This document shows, piece by piece, positions 9,050 through 18,399 of a stretch of DNA of 51,478 nt. The notes beneath the pieces are model-generated. The model did no database searches and was not told the origin of the DNA. It saw only the letters and a program-made list of their open reading frames with translations. The DNA lies in assembly GCA_039679385.1 (NCBI GenBank), contig JBDKVB010000129.1:1-51478 (forward strand), in the 5' to 3' direction. The DNA is from Armatimonadia bacterium. GTDB lineage: Bacteria; Armatimonadota; Zipacnadia; Zipacnadales; JABUFB01. Position 1 is the first letter of the stretch. The number at the start of each line of letters is the position of its first letter. A program made the position numbers and the translations under genes.

Positions 9050-9067
9050 CCGTTTGCGGGCAAACGG
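9050..9067. promoter_or_regulatory. 18-bp dyad before nadA
   Basis: CCGTTTGC and GCAAACGG are perfect 8-bp arms around a 2-bp centre, in the 86-bp gap between the FAD oxidoreductase gene and nadA, about 20 bp upstream of the nadA start and just before its Shine-Dalgarno. It could be a protein operator or a hairpin modulating nadA expression. I do not recognise it as a known NAD-regulator box. Confidence 0.5.
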
Positions 9068-9116
9068 TATGGCAGGGAAAGTCAGTGGGTGAGCCGGCCA
9101 AGGGGCGCGCCAGGGA

Positions 9117-10397
9117 TCACGGCACCAGGGCGCCATGGGCGCGCAGCTCAGCCTTGATGTCATCCAATGCGACTTCGGTGGGTGGGATTCCTGCTTTGGC
9201 GGCGAGAGCGGCCGCCGCACCGACTGCCTGCCCCATTGCCATACAGGGGGCCTGGACTCGCAGCGCGGAGTTCGCGAGGCGGTCGCTACTCACGCAGCGA
9301 CCGGCGGCAAGCAGGTTGCGGCTTCCCTTCGGAATCAGGGCGCTGAAGGGTATTGAGGGGACGACCCCCTCCTGCAGGGGCTCGGGCGTGACGCCGTTCT
9401 CGTCATGTACGTCAACGGGGTAGAAGGCCCAGCAGATTGCGTCCTCAAAGAGCCGGCCGCTGCAGTAGTCCTCGACGGTGATGACGGTCTCGCCCAGGAT
9501 GCGGTAGCTCTCTCGCACGGCGGTCTCGGAAGCGCCGAGTTGCAGTCGGGCACGCTCGCCGCCTGGGAGGGACTGCACAAAGCGCAGCAGGCGCAGGGCC
9601 ATCTGACGCCCTGCGAGGTTGGCTGCAGTCTGAGTCACAGAGGTGGAGGAATCGGCGCCGAAAACATGATTCGCGCCGTGGCTGCCGAGGAAGGAGAGGA
9701 AGGTAGCCTTCCGGTCCCACAGGTCGCCGGGCTGAAGCCTTCCGTCCGCGAGGGCCTGCTGGTACCGTGCCTCGACGAGCTCAGGGTCCATCGCCTTGAC
9801 GTCGTAGCCCTCCAGCCGGAAGTGCAGCGTGCCGGGCTGGATGACCTCCTCGCGCTGCCGGGGGTATCCGAGCAGGCCCACGACCTCGGCGCCGCCGGTG
9901 CAGTCGATGAGCTGCTTGCACTGGACACTGCGACGGACGCCGCTGCCTGCGACGGCAAGATGCCAGCCGGTGTCAGTCGGTGCGCCTCCGAGAGGGAACT
10001 CGTAGTAGCACAGCTCGACCCCGGACTGCAGGCAGGCCTCCTCCGCAAGGGCGGCATAGAGCGGCCCGTTCAGGCGGACCTGGTGCATCGAGTGTCGCGG
10101 TGGCCGGACGGTGAAGTCGGGCATGGTGCCGCCGTCCAGCTCCACAGCGCGGGTGACCAGTTCCCAGCCAAGGCCGGCGATGATCTGCCGCTCCCAGGCA
10201 TGGAACAGACCCGGGTAAGCGACGCCGCCGGTGGTCATGGTGCCCCCGAGTTGAGGGCCTCGCTCGATCAGTACCGTGTGGGCACCGGACCGGGCAGCCT
10301 GAAGGGCGGCGATAGTGCCCGCAGTGCCGCCGCCGATGACAAGGACATCGGCCTCGGTCTGGAGCGTCGCAGGCATTGGCGGGAAGGGACACTGCAT
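9117..10397 (-). CDS. FAD-dependent oxidoreductase (PF12831-like)
   Basis: Predicted flavoprotein of 426 aa, cytosolic; no signal peptide is seen. The dinucleotide-binding motif VLVIGGGTAGTIAALQAARSG sits near residues 18-38, followed by the acidic end of beta-2 (LIERG) and LGGTMTTGGVAYPG, which is typical of the FAD_oxidored family. The C-terminal FAD loop is NLLAAGRCVSSDRLANSA. The start codon directly abuts the TAG stop of iscS (TAGATG), so it is surely cotranscribed and translationally coupled, and nadA follows after 86 bp. In B. subtilis a similar cluster (nifS with nadB, nadC and nadA) has L-aspartate oxidase in this position. This protein does not carry the NadB-type SGGS...QGGIA sequence, so an aspartate-oxidase role is only a hypothesis. 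Confidence 0.82.
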   Translation of the reverse strand: MQCPFPPMPATLQTEADVLVIGGGTAGTIAALQAARSGAHTVLIERGPQLGGTMTTGGVAYPGLFHAWERQIIAGLGWELVTRAVELDGGTMPDFTVRPPRHSMHQVRLNGPLYAALAEEACLQSGVELCYYEFPLGGAPTDTGWHLAVAGSGVRRSVQCKQLIDCTGGAEVVGLLGYPRQREEVIQPGTLHFRLEGYDVKAMDPELVEARYQQALADGRLQPGDLWDRKATFLSFLGSHGANHVFGADSSTSVTQTAANLAGRQMALRLLRFVQSLPGGERARLQLGASETAVRESYRILGETVITVEDYCSGRLFEDAICWAFYPVDVHDENGVTPEPLQEGVVPSIPFSALIPKGSRNLLAAGRCVSSDRLANSALRVQAPCMAMGQAVGAAAALAAKAGIPPTEVALDDIKAELRAHGALVP

Positions 10398-11573
10398 CTA
10401 GAGGGTTCCCTTTCGCTGGGCATCGGCGTAGGTCGGCGACATCGCTCGCAGGCGCTCCACGAACTGCGGCAGAGCGAGGAGCAGGACGTCGACATCGGCG
10501 TCGGTGGTGTGACGCGAGAGGCTCAGACGCAGGGAACCATGGGCCACCGCATGGGAGCAGCCGATGGCCAGCAGAACGTGGGACGGGTCCAGGGAGCCGG
10601 AAGTGCAGGCCGAGCCACTGGAGGCGCAGATCCCGTACAGGTCAAGGGACAGCAGGATGCCCTCGCCCTCGATGTAGTTGATGGTGAAGCTGGCGATGTT
10701 GGGCAGGCGCTTCTCAGGGTGCCCTGTGAGCTGGCAGTGCGGAACTCGCTCAAGGACGCCGTCGATGATGCGCTTGGACAGGCGGCCCATCCGCTGGTTG
10801 TCCTCGTCGGCCCGCTGGGAGAGCAGCTCGACGGCCTTGCCCAGGCCCACGATTCCAGCGACGTTCTCGGTACCGGCACGGCGACCGCGCTCCTGGCCGC
10901 CACCGTCGAGGACCTTGACCAGTCGCGTGCCCTTGCGCAGGTAGAGCGCGCCGACGCCCTTGGGGCCGTAGACCTTGTGGGCCGACATGGCCAGCAGGTC
11001 GACGTTGAGCTCATTGACGTCGATCGGGACCTTGCCCAGCGACTGGACGGCATCGGTGTGGAAGACTACGCCGCGCTCCTTGCAGAGCGCGCCGATCTCG
11101 GCAATCGGTTCGACGGTGCCGATCTCGTTGTTCGAGTGCATGATCGAGACGAGAATCGTGTCGTCGCGGATCGCGTCGGCGACCTGCTCGGGCGAGATGA
11201 CGCCATAGCGATCGGGGACAAGGACCGTGGTCTCGAAACCGTCGCGCTCGAGCGCCTTGCAGGTATGGAGGACTGCATGGTGCTCGATGGCCGAGGTGAT
11301 GAGGTGCTTGCCCTTGCCTCGGAGGGCCCAGGCGGTACCCTTGATGGCGTAGTTGTCGGCCTCGGAGCCGCAGCCGGTGAAGACGATCTCCTGGGGGTCT
11401 GCGCCGAGATAGGAAGCAATATGGCCCCGCGCGTTGTCCAGGGCCTTGCGTGCGCGGCCGGCCAATCGGTAGACACTGCTGGGATTGCCGTACTCGTCCT
11501 GCAAGAAGGGCAACATCGCGCCAAGGACTTCGGAATCGACCTTGGTGGTAGCCGCGTTATCGAGGTAGATCAC
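10398..11573 (-). CDS. iscS: Cysteine desulfurase (NifS/IscS family)
   Basis: PLP enzyme, 391 aa, that removes sulfur from cysteine for Fe-S clusters or thiolation. I chose GTG 11573 (MIYLDNAATT, the normal family N-terminus) with GGGAG about 10 nt upstream, over an ATG 63 bp earlier that adds an atypical extension. PLP-binding Lys200 lies in SAHKVYGPKG and the persulfide Cys323 in SSGSACTSG; the loop around it resembles the NifS-like group. It is the first gene of the operon with the FAD oxidoreductase and nadA. The context suggests it serves the NadA [4Fe-4S] cluster, as NifS does in B. subtilis. Whether it is the only desulfurase in the cell cannot be known here. Confidence 0.95.
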   Translation of the reverse strand: MIYLDNAATTKVDSEVLGAMLPFLQDEYGNPSSVYRLAGRARKALDNARGHIASYLGADPQEIVFTGCGSEADNYAIKGTAWALRGKGKHLITSAIEHHAVLHTCKALERDGFETTVLVPDRYGVISPEQVADAIRDDTILVSIMHSNNEIGTVEPIAEIGALCKERGVVFHTDAVQSLGKVPIDVNELNVDLLAMSAHKVYGPKGVGALYLRKGTRLVKVLDGGGQERGRRAGTENVAGIVGLGKAVELLSQRADEDNQRMGRLSKRIIDGVLERVPHCQLTGHPEKRLPNIASFTINYIEGEGILLSLDLYGICASSGSACTSGSLDPSHVLLAIGCSHAVAHGSLRLSLSRHTTDADVDVLLLALPQFVERLRAMSPTYADAQRKGTL

Positions 11574-11713
11574 GCCGCCCACTCCCAAAACACGCCCCGA
11601 AACCGGGCGAGAGCATTGGTAAACGAAGTTACGCAAACATTAAGCGGCAGCGACCGGAGAGTCAAGGGGAAGGGGGTTCTGCGTGGCTCTGAAGGGGCCC
11701 CGGAGCCGGTGAC

Positions 11714-11743
11714 CTTACAGCCAGGGGTCCTTTGTGCTACAAT
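11714..11743 (+). promoter_or_regulatory. Probable promoter of the cyclophilin gene
   Basis: CTTACA (11714-11719), an 18-bp spacer and TACAAT (11738-11743) form a sigma-70-like promoter in the divergent region between iscS and the cyclophilin gene. Predicted transcription starts near 11750, giving a leader of about 60 nt. Confidence 0.45.
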
Positions 11744-11758
11744 AGGCTTGAGTAAGAA

Positions 11759-11786
11759 CGCCCCCTACTGCTTGAGGGCGGTTTTA
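11759..11786 (+). terminator. Terminator-like hairpin in the cyclophilin leader
   Basis: CGCCCCC and GAGGGCG flank a short loop and are followed by GTTTTA. The element lies downstream of the predicted promoter and upstream of the start codon, as an attenuator would. The stem is short and the T-run has only four residues. Confidence 0.35.
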
Positions 11787-11808
11787 TCGTTCGTGCCAAG
11801 AGGTAGCA

Positions 11809-12792
11809 ATGGGGAATCTCCGACGCTCGATGTTGGCGGCTTCACTGCTTGTCTGCACGTGCTTTGCCTGTGCTGCGGACCCGGAGAGGGAGTCACCCCT
11901 CCAGGGTGTGTTCGCCTGGGGAACCGGGACGCGGCCGGTGGCCGTGATGGCACCGGTACGGGAGGTGTTCCGTCTGCTGGGGCTCAAGCAGAGCTGGCAG
12001 CCCGCGACGGACACGATCTCGCTATCAGGCCCGACGGGCACTGTGTCCTTCCGCATTGGCCAGACGCAGGCACGATTCGAGCCCCAGGCAGGGGGCGCCG
12101 GTGTGACGGCAACACTCCCGGCGGCCCCAAGGTACCTCGGGAACCGACTGTATGGACCGGTGGAAAGCCTGTGGAAACTCGCCGGCCTTGGGGTGCGAGT
12201 GGTGAAGCAGGAGGATACCGGCGTCGAGTACCAGGCGGGCGACAAGATATTCGTCATCACGCTGCTTTCGGGAAGGGAGAAGAGCATCATCAACCAGGCC
12301 AAGGGATCGGTAGTGAAGTTCCAGACCTCCAAGGGTGACATCCTGCTTGAGCTGTTCGACGAGCAGACGCCAGTGACCGTGGGCAACTTCCTCGACCTCG
12401 TGGGAAGCGGGTACTACGACGGACTGACCTTCCACAGGGTGATCGCCGACTTCATGATTCAGGGTGGGTGCCCCAAAGGCAATGGCACCGGTGGCCCGGG
12501 CTGGACCATTCCGGACGAGGCAGACCGGGGCCTCAAGCACGAGCGCGGCAGCCTCTCGATGGCGAAGACCGCGATGCCCAATACGGGCGGCAGCCAGTTC
12601 TTCATCTGCCATGTGCCCTGCGCGCATCTGGATGGGGTGCACACGGTGTTCGGGAAGGCCGTCGAGGGCATGGACGTTGTCGACGCGATCCGTCAGGGCG
12701 ACACGATCCAGCAGGCGACCCTTCTGAGCAAGTCAGCCCAGGCGGAGGCTGCGATAGAGAAGACCAGGGCGGCCCGAGTGCCGGAGAAGTAG
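11809..12792 (+). CDS. Exported cyclophilin-type peptidyl-prolyl isomerase with copper-amine-oxidase-like N-terminal domain
   Basis: 327 aa. An N-terminal signal sequence (hydrophobic residues 8-22, with Cys-rich [12 protein letters not shown]) directs export; a lipobox is possible but not clear. Residues of about 35-150 resemble the copper amine oxidase N-terminal (stalk) domain: [20 protein letters not shown] and repeated short beta-alpha segments. Residues of about 165-310 are a cyclophilin, with [13 protein letters not shown] (from 208; catalytic Arg210), GSQFFI and [11 protein letters not shown]. It should catalyse proline isomerisation of envelope proteins. RBS AAGAGGTAGC precedes ATG 11809. 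The gene opens a long plus-strand run, although the 85-bp gap to argG leaves cotranscription open. Confidence 0.88.
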   Translation: MGNLRRSMLAASLLVCTCFACAADPERESPLQGVFAWGTGTRPVAVMAPVREVFRLLGLKQSWQPATDTISLSGPTGTVSFRIGQTQARFEPQAGGAGVTATLPAAPRYLGNRLYGPVESLWKLAGLGVRVVKQEDTGVEYQAGDKIFVITLLSGREKSIINQAKGSVVKFQTSKGDILLELFDEQTPVTVGNFLDLVGSGYYDGLTFHRVIADFMIQGGCPKGNGTGGPGWTIPDEADRGLKHERGSLSMAKTAMPNTGGSQFFICHVPCAHLDGVHTVFGKAVEGMDVVDAIRQGDTIQQATLLSKSAQAEAAIEKTRAARVPEK

Positions 12793-12851
12793 CAAAAGCC
12801 CGTGGAGGAGGCCGGCGAGGTCGGTCGTTAGGATACTCACCCGGGGGAGGG

Positions 12852-12867
12852 GAAACCCTCGGGTTTC
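12852..12867. promoter_or_regulatory. 16-bp dyad before argG
   Basis: GAAACCC and GGGTTTC form perfect 7-bp arms around TC, just before the argG Shine-Dalgarno. It does not resemble the A/T-rich ArgR box. It may be an operator for another regulator, or a hairpin affecting ribosome access. Confidence 0.4.
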
Positions 12868-12877
12868 AAGGAGAGAC

Positions 12878-14083
12878 ATGATGGCTGAGAAATGCGTACT
12901 GGCGTATTCCGGAGGTCTGGACACCTCCGTGGCGATCCAGTGGATCGCGGAGAAGTATGGCGTAGACGTGGTTGCGGTCGCCGTCGACGTGGGCGAGGAG
13001 AAGGACTACGAGGGTATCCGCGTCAAGGGCGAGCAAGTGGGCGCCGTCAAGTCGATCGTGGTCGATAAGCGGCAGGAGTTCGTTGACCAGTTCATCAGCC
13101 AGGCGATCAAGACGAACCTTATGTATGAGCACAAGTACCCGGCCTTCACGGCTCTGGCCCGCCCGCTGCTTGCCAAGACCCAGGTTGAGGTCGCGCAGGC
13201 TGAGGGCGCAAGCCTCCTGGCCCACGGCTGCACCGGCAAGGGTAACGACCAGGTGCGCTTTGAGGTCACCTACCAGGCCCTGGCTCCCGAGATGCGCGTC
13301 GTAGCTCCCGCACGCGAATGGGGAATGACCCGCGAGCAGGAAATCGACTACGCCGCAGAGCACGGCATTCCCGTGCCGGTAGCCAAGAAGAGCCCGTACT
13401 CCACGGACACCAACCTGTGGGGCCGGTCCATCGAGTGCGGTATCATCGAGGATCCCTCCAAGGAAGCTCCAGACGATGCCTGGGTCTGGACGGTCAGCCC
13501 GCAGGACGCCCCGAACGACCCCACCTACGTGCGCATCGGCTTCGAGCGGGGCGTTCCCGTGTCGCTGGATGGCGCCAAGATCAACAGCGTTGAGCTGGTC
13601 GCCAAGCTGAATCAGCTCGGCGGGCAGAACGGCGTCGGCCGCGTCAACATGATGGAGAACCGGCTGGTCGGCATCAAGTCGCGCGAGTGCTATGAGACCC
13701 CGGCGGCGACGATCCTCCTGGCCGCCCATCGCGACCTTGAGAGCCTTACGCTGGACCGCGAAACCTACCATTTCAAGCCCTACCTGGAGCTGCGCTGGGC
13801 CGAGTTGGTGTACTACGGACTTTGGTACACCCCGCTGCGCGAGGCCATCGACGGGTTTGTGAATGAGACCCAGAAGCGCGTCAACGGCGAAGTGACCGTC
13901 AAGCTGTACAAGGGCACCTGCGAGGCCGTTGCACGGACCTCGGAGAACAGCCTCTACGACTACAGCCTGGCAACCTACGACGCCGGCGACACCTTCGACC
14001 AGACCGCCTCGGAAGGGTTCATCAAGATCTGGGGCATGCCGGCGAAGGTCACAGCAGCTGTCGACCGCAAGGTCGGGCTCTAG
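12878..14083 (+). CDS. argG: Argininosuccinate synthase
   Basis: Joins citrulline and aspartate using ATP in arginine synthesis; cytosolic tetramer in the family. 401 aa, the usual length. The pyrophosphatase P-loop SGGLDTS is at residues 11-17, and HGCTGKGNDQVRFE carries citrulline and aspartate contacts. Two adjacent ATG codons (12878, 12881) follow AGGAGA (12869-12874); either could initiate. No argH is adjacent, which is common outside organisms with a single arg operon. A hairpin after the stop (14107-14138) probably ends the transcript. Confidence 0.98.
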   Translation: MMAEKCVLAYSGGLDTSVAIQWIAEKYGVDVVAVAVDVGEEKDYEGIRVKGEQVGAVKSIVVDKRQEFVDQFISQAIKTNLMYEHKYPAFTALARPLLAKTQVEVAQAEGASLLAHGCTGKGNDQVRFEVTYQALAPEMRVVAPAREWGMTREQEIDYAAEHGIPVPVAKKSPYSTDTNLWGRSIECGIIEDPSKEAPDDAWVWTVSPQDAPNDPTYVRIGFERGVPVSLDGAKINSVELVAKLNQLGGQNGVGRVNMMENRLVGIKSRECYETPAATILLAAHRDLESLTLDRETYHFKPYLELRWAELVYYGLWYTPLREAIDGFVNETQKRVNGEVTVKLYKGTCEAVARTSENSLYDYSLATYDAGDTFDQTASEGFIKIWGMPAKVTAAVDRKVGL

Positions 14084-14106
14084 TCGGCGAGACAAGCGAG
14101 ACCGGT

Positions 14107-14138
14107 GGGTAGGGCCGACCTCGGTGTCTGCCCTACCC
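14107..14138 (+). terminator. Probable terminator after argG
   Basis: GGGTAGGGC (14107-14115) pairs perfectly with GCCCTACCC (14130-14138) across a 14-nt loop, followed by TTG rather than a long T-run. It lies between argG and the DUF4091 gene. Confidence 0.5.
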
Positions 14139-14194
14139 TTGTCCACGGCCGTCCACTGCGAGGACCACTTGTTGCCTTCCCGGAGGATCGACCT

Positions 14195-17131
14195 ATGAGG
14201 GGACTCATCGCCGCGATCGCCGGAGTTGCCGCCCTTGCGCTGTCGATAGCACTGTGCGGTGCTCAGGGGCTGGTGACCAACGGCGACTTCAGCCAGGTGA
14301 GCGGCGGCGATCAGGGGCTTCCGGTGGGATGGACCGTGGCCGGAGCAGATTCCGCCGCGTATCGGGTCGTCAACGACGACGGGCACAGCGGCTCGCTGAG
14401 CCTGCGGTACAAGGTCGATCAGGCGACGGCCTCGGGCGCTGCGGCACAGTCTTTCGCGTGCAAGCCGAACACGGACTACCTGGTCACGGCCGCTCTGAAG
14501 AGCGACGGGACGCTGCTTCCTGTGGTGCAGGTAGCCGTGCCCGTTAACCCGCCGGTGAAGGTGCTGTCGCTGCGCTCCGGCGGGCAGAAGGTCTGGACGG
14601 TGCAGACCGCACGCTTCAACAGTGGCACGGCGACGCAACTGGAAGTACGGGTGTACGGCGACGCGGCACTGGCTGAGGGTAAGCAGGCCGCTGCAGGCGT
14701 GGCCGGCCTTGACGATGTGCAGGTCTACGAGGCGTCGAAGGCTCCCGCAGAGGTGAGCCCGGGACCGGCGATGACCCCTCCGGGGCCGAACATCGCGCTG
14801 AAGCGCCCCTACACGCTGACCCCGGCGCCGAACTACAGCTACTGCACCGAGCCGGGCGACAAGACCCAGTTGACGGACGGCAGCTACTCGGTCGGATACT
14901 TCTGGACGCAGCCGACGACGGTGGGCTGGAGTAGCGGAGGACCCGCACGCATCCGCATCGACCTGGGGAAGATCGAGCCGATCGCGGGGCTGTCCTTCAG
15001 TACCGCAGCGGGTGTGGCCGGTGTGACATGGCCGACCTCTATCCTGGTGCTCGTGAGCGACGACGGCGACAAGTGGACCTGGGTCGGCGACCTGGTGGAG
15101 AAGTCCCTGCGCTTCGGGACGCCGCCGACGGACCGCTACTCGCAGTACCGGTTCTTCACCGACGAGCTGGAGGCTCGTGGTCGCTATGTCGAGCTGATTG
15201 TCGATTCCTCGCCCTATTGCTTTGTGGATGAGGTGGAGGTATACCGGGGAACGGCGGACATGCTCGTAAAAGCGCCGGTGGGGAAGGTGGCGGACAGCCC
15301 GACGGCCCTGTTCGAGCAGCTCCGCCTGCGGAGTGCGGTTCTGTGGCGTCTGACGGCCGACCTGGAACAGGCACGCAAGGCGATCCGCGAGAGCAAGAGG
15401 ACGGCGGCCGAGAAGGATGCGCTCCTGGACCGCGCCGACCGCCTGGCCGAGGAGGTCAGGCGCCTCCCGTCGGAGCTTCCGGCAGACCTGCACTGCGTGC
15501 TACCGCTGAATGACCTGCACGCGGAGATCTACGCCCTGAACGCCCCGGTTCTGCGGGCACAGGGGCTGTCCGGTCTGACGGTGTGGGGAGCAAAGCGATG
15601 GGATCCGTTGTTGCCCACTCAAGGGCCTGAGCTTCCGCTCTCAGCCCCCGCGCTGCAACTGACGATGATGAGGGACGAGACCCGGGCCGTGGCGCTGAAC
15701 GTGACCAACAGCACGGACCGCGTGGTCGAGGCCGAGGTCACAGTGACCGGGCTCGGCGGGCCGGCGAATCCGGAGTGGATCAGCGTCCGCGAGGTAGTTT
15801 TCACCGACACCCGCGACCGGCGTCCAATTGCTGCGGCGCTGCCGCAGGCCAGGAAGATCGACGGTGGGTACGAGACAACTGTGCCCTCGGGCATGACGCG
15901 TCAGGTGTGGCTGTCGGTCAGCACGAAGGGGATTGCCGCCGGGGAGTACCGCGGGCAGGTAGTGATCTCCGGCGCCGGGCAGCGTACCGAGGTACCCCTG
16001 AGCATCCGGGTGTATCCGCAGCAGATGCCGGCACAGTTCACGGCGGCAGTTGGTGGCTGGGACTACACCAACGGGAACGGATCCTATGATGTGAGGCCCT
16101 CGAACCTGCAGATTCTGGTTGACAACCTGCGGGCTCATGGTGTGAACTCACCATGGGCGAATTCCGGCGTCATGCCTCAGGGGGCCACCTTCGACGCAGC
16201 AGGGAACCTCACCGGGACGCTGGACTTCAGTGCCTGGGACACCTGGGTCAGCCGCTGGCCGGGAGCGAAGAACTACTGCGTTTTCCTCTCGGTCGACAGC
16301 AAGTTCTCGGGCGAGCCGATGGGCACCGCGCGGTTCAACAAGATGGTTGGAGACTTGTTCCGCGCCTGGGTGAAGCACTTCGACGAACAGGGCCTCAGCC
16401 CGGCCAAGCTCGTTGTGTTGCTGGTCGACGAGCCGCACGATAACGACCAGGCCAAGGTCATCATCAACTGGGCGAAGGCAGTGAAGGCAGCGGCTCCCGA
16501 GGTGGTTCTGTTCGAGGACCCGACCTTCCGCGACCCGCGAGAGGCCGACCCGGAGCTGTTCGCCGTGAGTGACATCCTGTGCCCGAACCTGCCGATGTGG
16601 TGGGGCGCGCCCAAGACCTTCGCCGACTTCTACTGGGCGCAGCGTGAGTCTACAAAGAAGCTGTGGTTCTACTCCTGCTCCGGGCCCGCGAAGCTGCTGG
16701 ACCCGATCAACTACCACCGGGCGCAGTTCTGGGCCGGGATGGCGAACGGTGCACAGGGGTCCTTCTACTGGGCCTTCGGGGACGAGTCGAACGCAGCGGG
16801 TTCCTGGCGGGCCTACAGCCAGAACCGCAACCAGTACTCGCCGCTGTTCATCGATGCCACCAGCGTCACGGACGGCAAGCACATGGAGGCCGTCCGGGAG
16901 GGCGCTGAGGACTACGAGTATTTCGTGATGCTGCGAGACCGCTGGGCCCAGCTTCGACGCGAAGGCGTGGCCAGCCCGAAGCTGCAGGCCGCAGAGAGAC
17001 TGCTGGCCGCTGGTCCGTATCGCGCCCTCAAGGGTGTTGGCGCCGGGAGTCTGGGCTGGCTGGACAGCCGGGATCGCGAGGAAATGGACCGGGTGCGCGT
17101 GGAGTTCCTGGAGGCTCTGCAGGGGCTCTAG
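14195..17131 (+). CDS. Secreted multidomain DUF4091 glycoside-hydrolase-like protein
   Basis: 978 aa. ATG 14195 has GGAGG 8 nt upstream and begins a signal peptide (residues 1-25, ending CGAQG). A carbohydrate-binding-like beta-sandwich follows ([12 protein letters not shown], about 27-185), then a discoidin/F5-8-type-C-like domain (about 205-330). Next is a charged helical linker ([20 protein letters not shown], about 390-430) and a beta-sandwich. The C-terminal DUF4091 region (about 600-960) has TIM-barrel features such as [20 protein letters not shown] and a terminal [19 protein letters not shown]4091 proteins are thought to be glycoside hydrolases but few are characterised; the DEP acidic pair is a candidate catalytic site. 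Export implies extracellular or periplasmic polysaccharide processing. thrC follows after 53 bp, probably by chance. Confidence 0.85.
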   Translation: MRGLIAAIAGVAALALSIALCGAQGLVTNGDFSQVSGGDQGLPVGWTVAGADSAAYRVVNDDGHSGSLSLRYKVDQATASGAAAQSFACKPNTDYLVTAALKSDGTLLPVVQVAVPVNPPVKVLSLRSGGQKVWTVQTARFNSGTATQLEVRVYGDAALAEGKQAAAGVAGLDDVQVYEASKAPAEVSPGPAMTPPGPNIALKRPYTLTPAPNYSYCTEPGDKTQLTDGSYSVGYFWTQPTTVGWSSGGPARIRIDLGKIEPIAGLSFSTAAGVAGVTWPTSILVLVSDDGDKWTWVGDLVEKSLRFGTPPTDRYSQYRFFTDELEARGRYVELIVDSSPYCFVDEVEVYRGTADMLVKAPVGKVADSPTALFEQLRLRSAVLWRLTADLEQARKAIRESKRTAAEKDALLDRADRLAEEVRRLPSELPADLHCVLPLNDLHAEIYALNAPVLRAQGLSGLTVWGAKRWDPLLPTQGPELPLSAPALQLTMMRDETRAVALNVTNSTDRVVEAEVTVTGLGGPANPEWISVREVVFTDTRDRRPIAAALPQARKIDGGYETTVPSGMTRQVWLSVSTKGIAAGEYRGQVVISGAGQRTEVPLSIRVYPQQMPAQFTAAVGGWDYTNGNGSYDVRPSNLQILVDNLRAHGVNSPWANSGVMPQGATFDAAGNLTGTLDFSAWDTWVSRWPGAKNYCVFLSVDSKFSGEPMGTARFNKMVGDLFRAWVKHFDEQGLSPAKLVVLLVDEPHDNDQAKVIINWAKAVKAAAPEVVLFEDPTFRDPREADPELFAVSDILCPNLPMWWGAPKTFADFYWAQRESTKKLWFYSCSGPAKLLDPINYHRAQFWAGMANGAQGSFYWAFGDESNAAGSWRAYSQNRNQYSPLFIDATSVTDGKHMEAVREGAEDYEYFVMLRDRWAQLRREGVASPKLQAAERLLAAGPYRALKGVGAGSLGWLDSRDREEMDRVRVEFLEALQGL

Positions 17132-17184
17132 GGCAGGCCCGGCGCAGCGTGCCGGGGACCGTGTCGCACAGAGAGGGAGCAGGT

Positions 17185-18300
17185 ATGAAGGCTCACAAGC
17201 AGTCGAACCCCTGGCGGGGTGTGATCGAGGAGTACCGCGAGTACCTACCGGTGAGCGAGAGTACGCCCGTCGTGACGCTGCTGGAGGGTGGCACGCCGCT
17301 GATCCCGAGCCTCGCGATCGCACGGCGGCTGCCGGGTAAGCTGCGCATCTTCTTCAAGTACGAGGGCGTCAACCCGACCGGCTCCTTCAAGGATCGTGGC
17401 ATGTGCATGGCCATGACCAAGGCGAAGGAGCGGGGCGCCAGGGTGTGCATGTGCGCCTCGACCGGGAACACTTCAGCCGCTGCGGCCGCCTACTCGGTAC
17501 GAGCCGGAATGCGTTGCGTGGTGCTGATCCCGGACGGGTATATCGCGCTGGGCAAGCTCGCGCAGGCGCTGGCCTATGGTGCCCGGACGATCCAGATCGC
17601 CGGGAACTTCGACGACTGCCTGAACTTGGTGCGGGAGATCACCAGCCGGTACGACATCGAACTGGTGAACTCGCTGAACCCCTACCGGATGGAAGGCCAG
17701 AAGACGGCCGCCTTCGAGGTTTGTGATGTGCTCGGCGCGCCGCCGGACTTCCACGCGCTTCCGGTGGGCAATGCGGGGAACATCTCGGCCTATTGGATGG
17801 GCTACAAGGAGTACCGCGAGAAGGGGATGGTGGACCGGCGGCCGACGATGTTGGGCTTCCAGGCGGCCGGGGCTGCACCACTCGTGAGCGGCGTCAGGGT
17901 GGACAACCCGGAGACGATCGCCACGGCGATCCGCATCGGCAATCCCGCACGGTGGCAGGACGCGGAGAACGCGGTGAAGGAGTCCGGTGGGGTGTTCCGG
18001 GCGGTCACGGACGAAGAGATTCTGAAGGCCTACAAGGACCTGGCGGCGGAGGAGGGCGTGTTCGTCGAGCCGGCGTCGGCAGCGTCTCTGGCCGGGGTGT
18101 ACAAACTGGCTGAAGACGGGTACTTTGGGCAGGAGCCGGCAACCGTGGTGTGCACGGTTACCGGGCACGGGCTGAAGGACCCGGATCGGGCGATCCAGAT
18201 TGCGACAGAGCCCGAGAAGTGCGGCAAGGATCTCGGCGAGCTGATTGAACTGTTGGGGCTGTCGGGCAAGGACGGGGGCTCTCGCCCTGGGCGGGAGTAA
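17185..18300 (+). CDS. thrC: Threonine synthase
   Basis: PLP enzyme converting O-phosphohomoserine to threonine, 371 aa, cytosolic. The start at ATG 17185 ([13 protein letters not shown]) follows GGGAGCAGGT; an in-frame ATG-like extension upstream lacks support. PLP Lys69 lies in [27 protein letters not shown] and the glycine-rich PVGNAGN phosphate loop complete the fold-type II pattern. [13 protein letters not shown] at the N-terminus is typical of the short, class II-like bacterial ThrC. It is separated from homoserine kinase and dehydrogenase, which are not in the window. The C-terminal tail is Gly/Ser-rich. Confidence 0.96.
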   Translation: MKAHKQSNPWRGVIEEYREYLPVSESTPVVTLLEGGTPLIPSLAIARRLPGKLRIFFKYEGVNPTGSFKDRGMCMAMTKAKERGARVCMCASTGNTSAAAAAYSVRAGMRCVVLIPDGYIALGKLAQALAYGARTIQIAGNFDDCLNLVREITSRYDIELVNSLNPYRMEGQKTAAFEVCDVLGAPPDFHALPVGNAGNISAYWMGYKEYREKGMVDRRPTMLGFQAAGAAPLVSGVRVDNPETIATAIRIGNPARWQDAENAVKESGGVFRAVTDEEILKAYKDLAAEEGVFVEPASAASLAGVYKLAEDGYFGQEPATVVCTVTGHGLKDPDRAIQIATEPEKCGKDLGELIELLGLSGKDGGSRPGRE

Positions 18301-18399
18301 TGTGGAAGGGGAACTCGGTCTTCGAGCCCTGGCAACGCAATACACGAGAAGGACGGAGTTGCGCGCCATGCGTGACGGTCTTCTGAAGGGTCGCTGCGA

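Noticed and set aside
9405-12338. Open frame of 977 codons on the plus strand
   Set aside because: It lies antisense to nadA-operon genes with clear motifs and has no recognisable domain; it is a by-product of G+C-rich codon bias.
12866-15493. Open frame of 875 codons on the minus strand
   Set aside because: Antisense to argG and the DUF4091 gene; no motif, signal or start site supports it.
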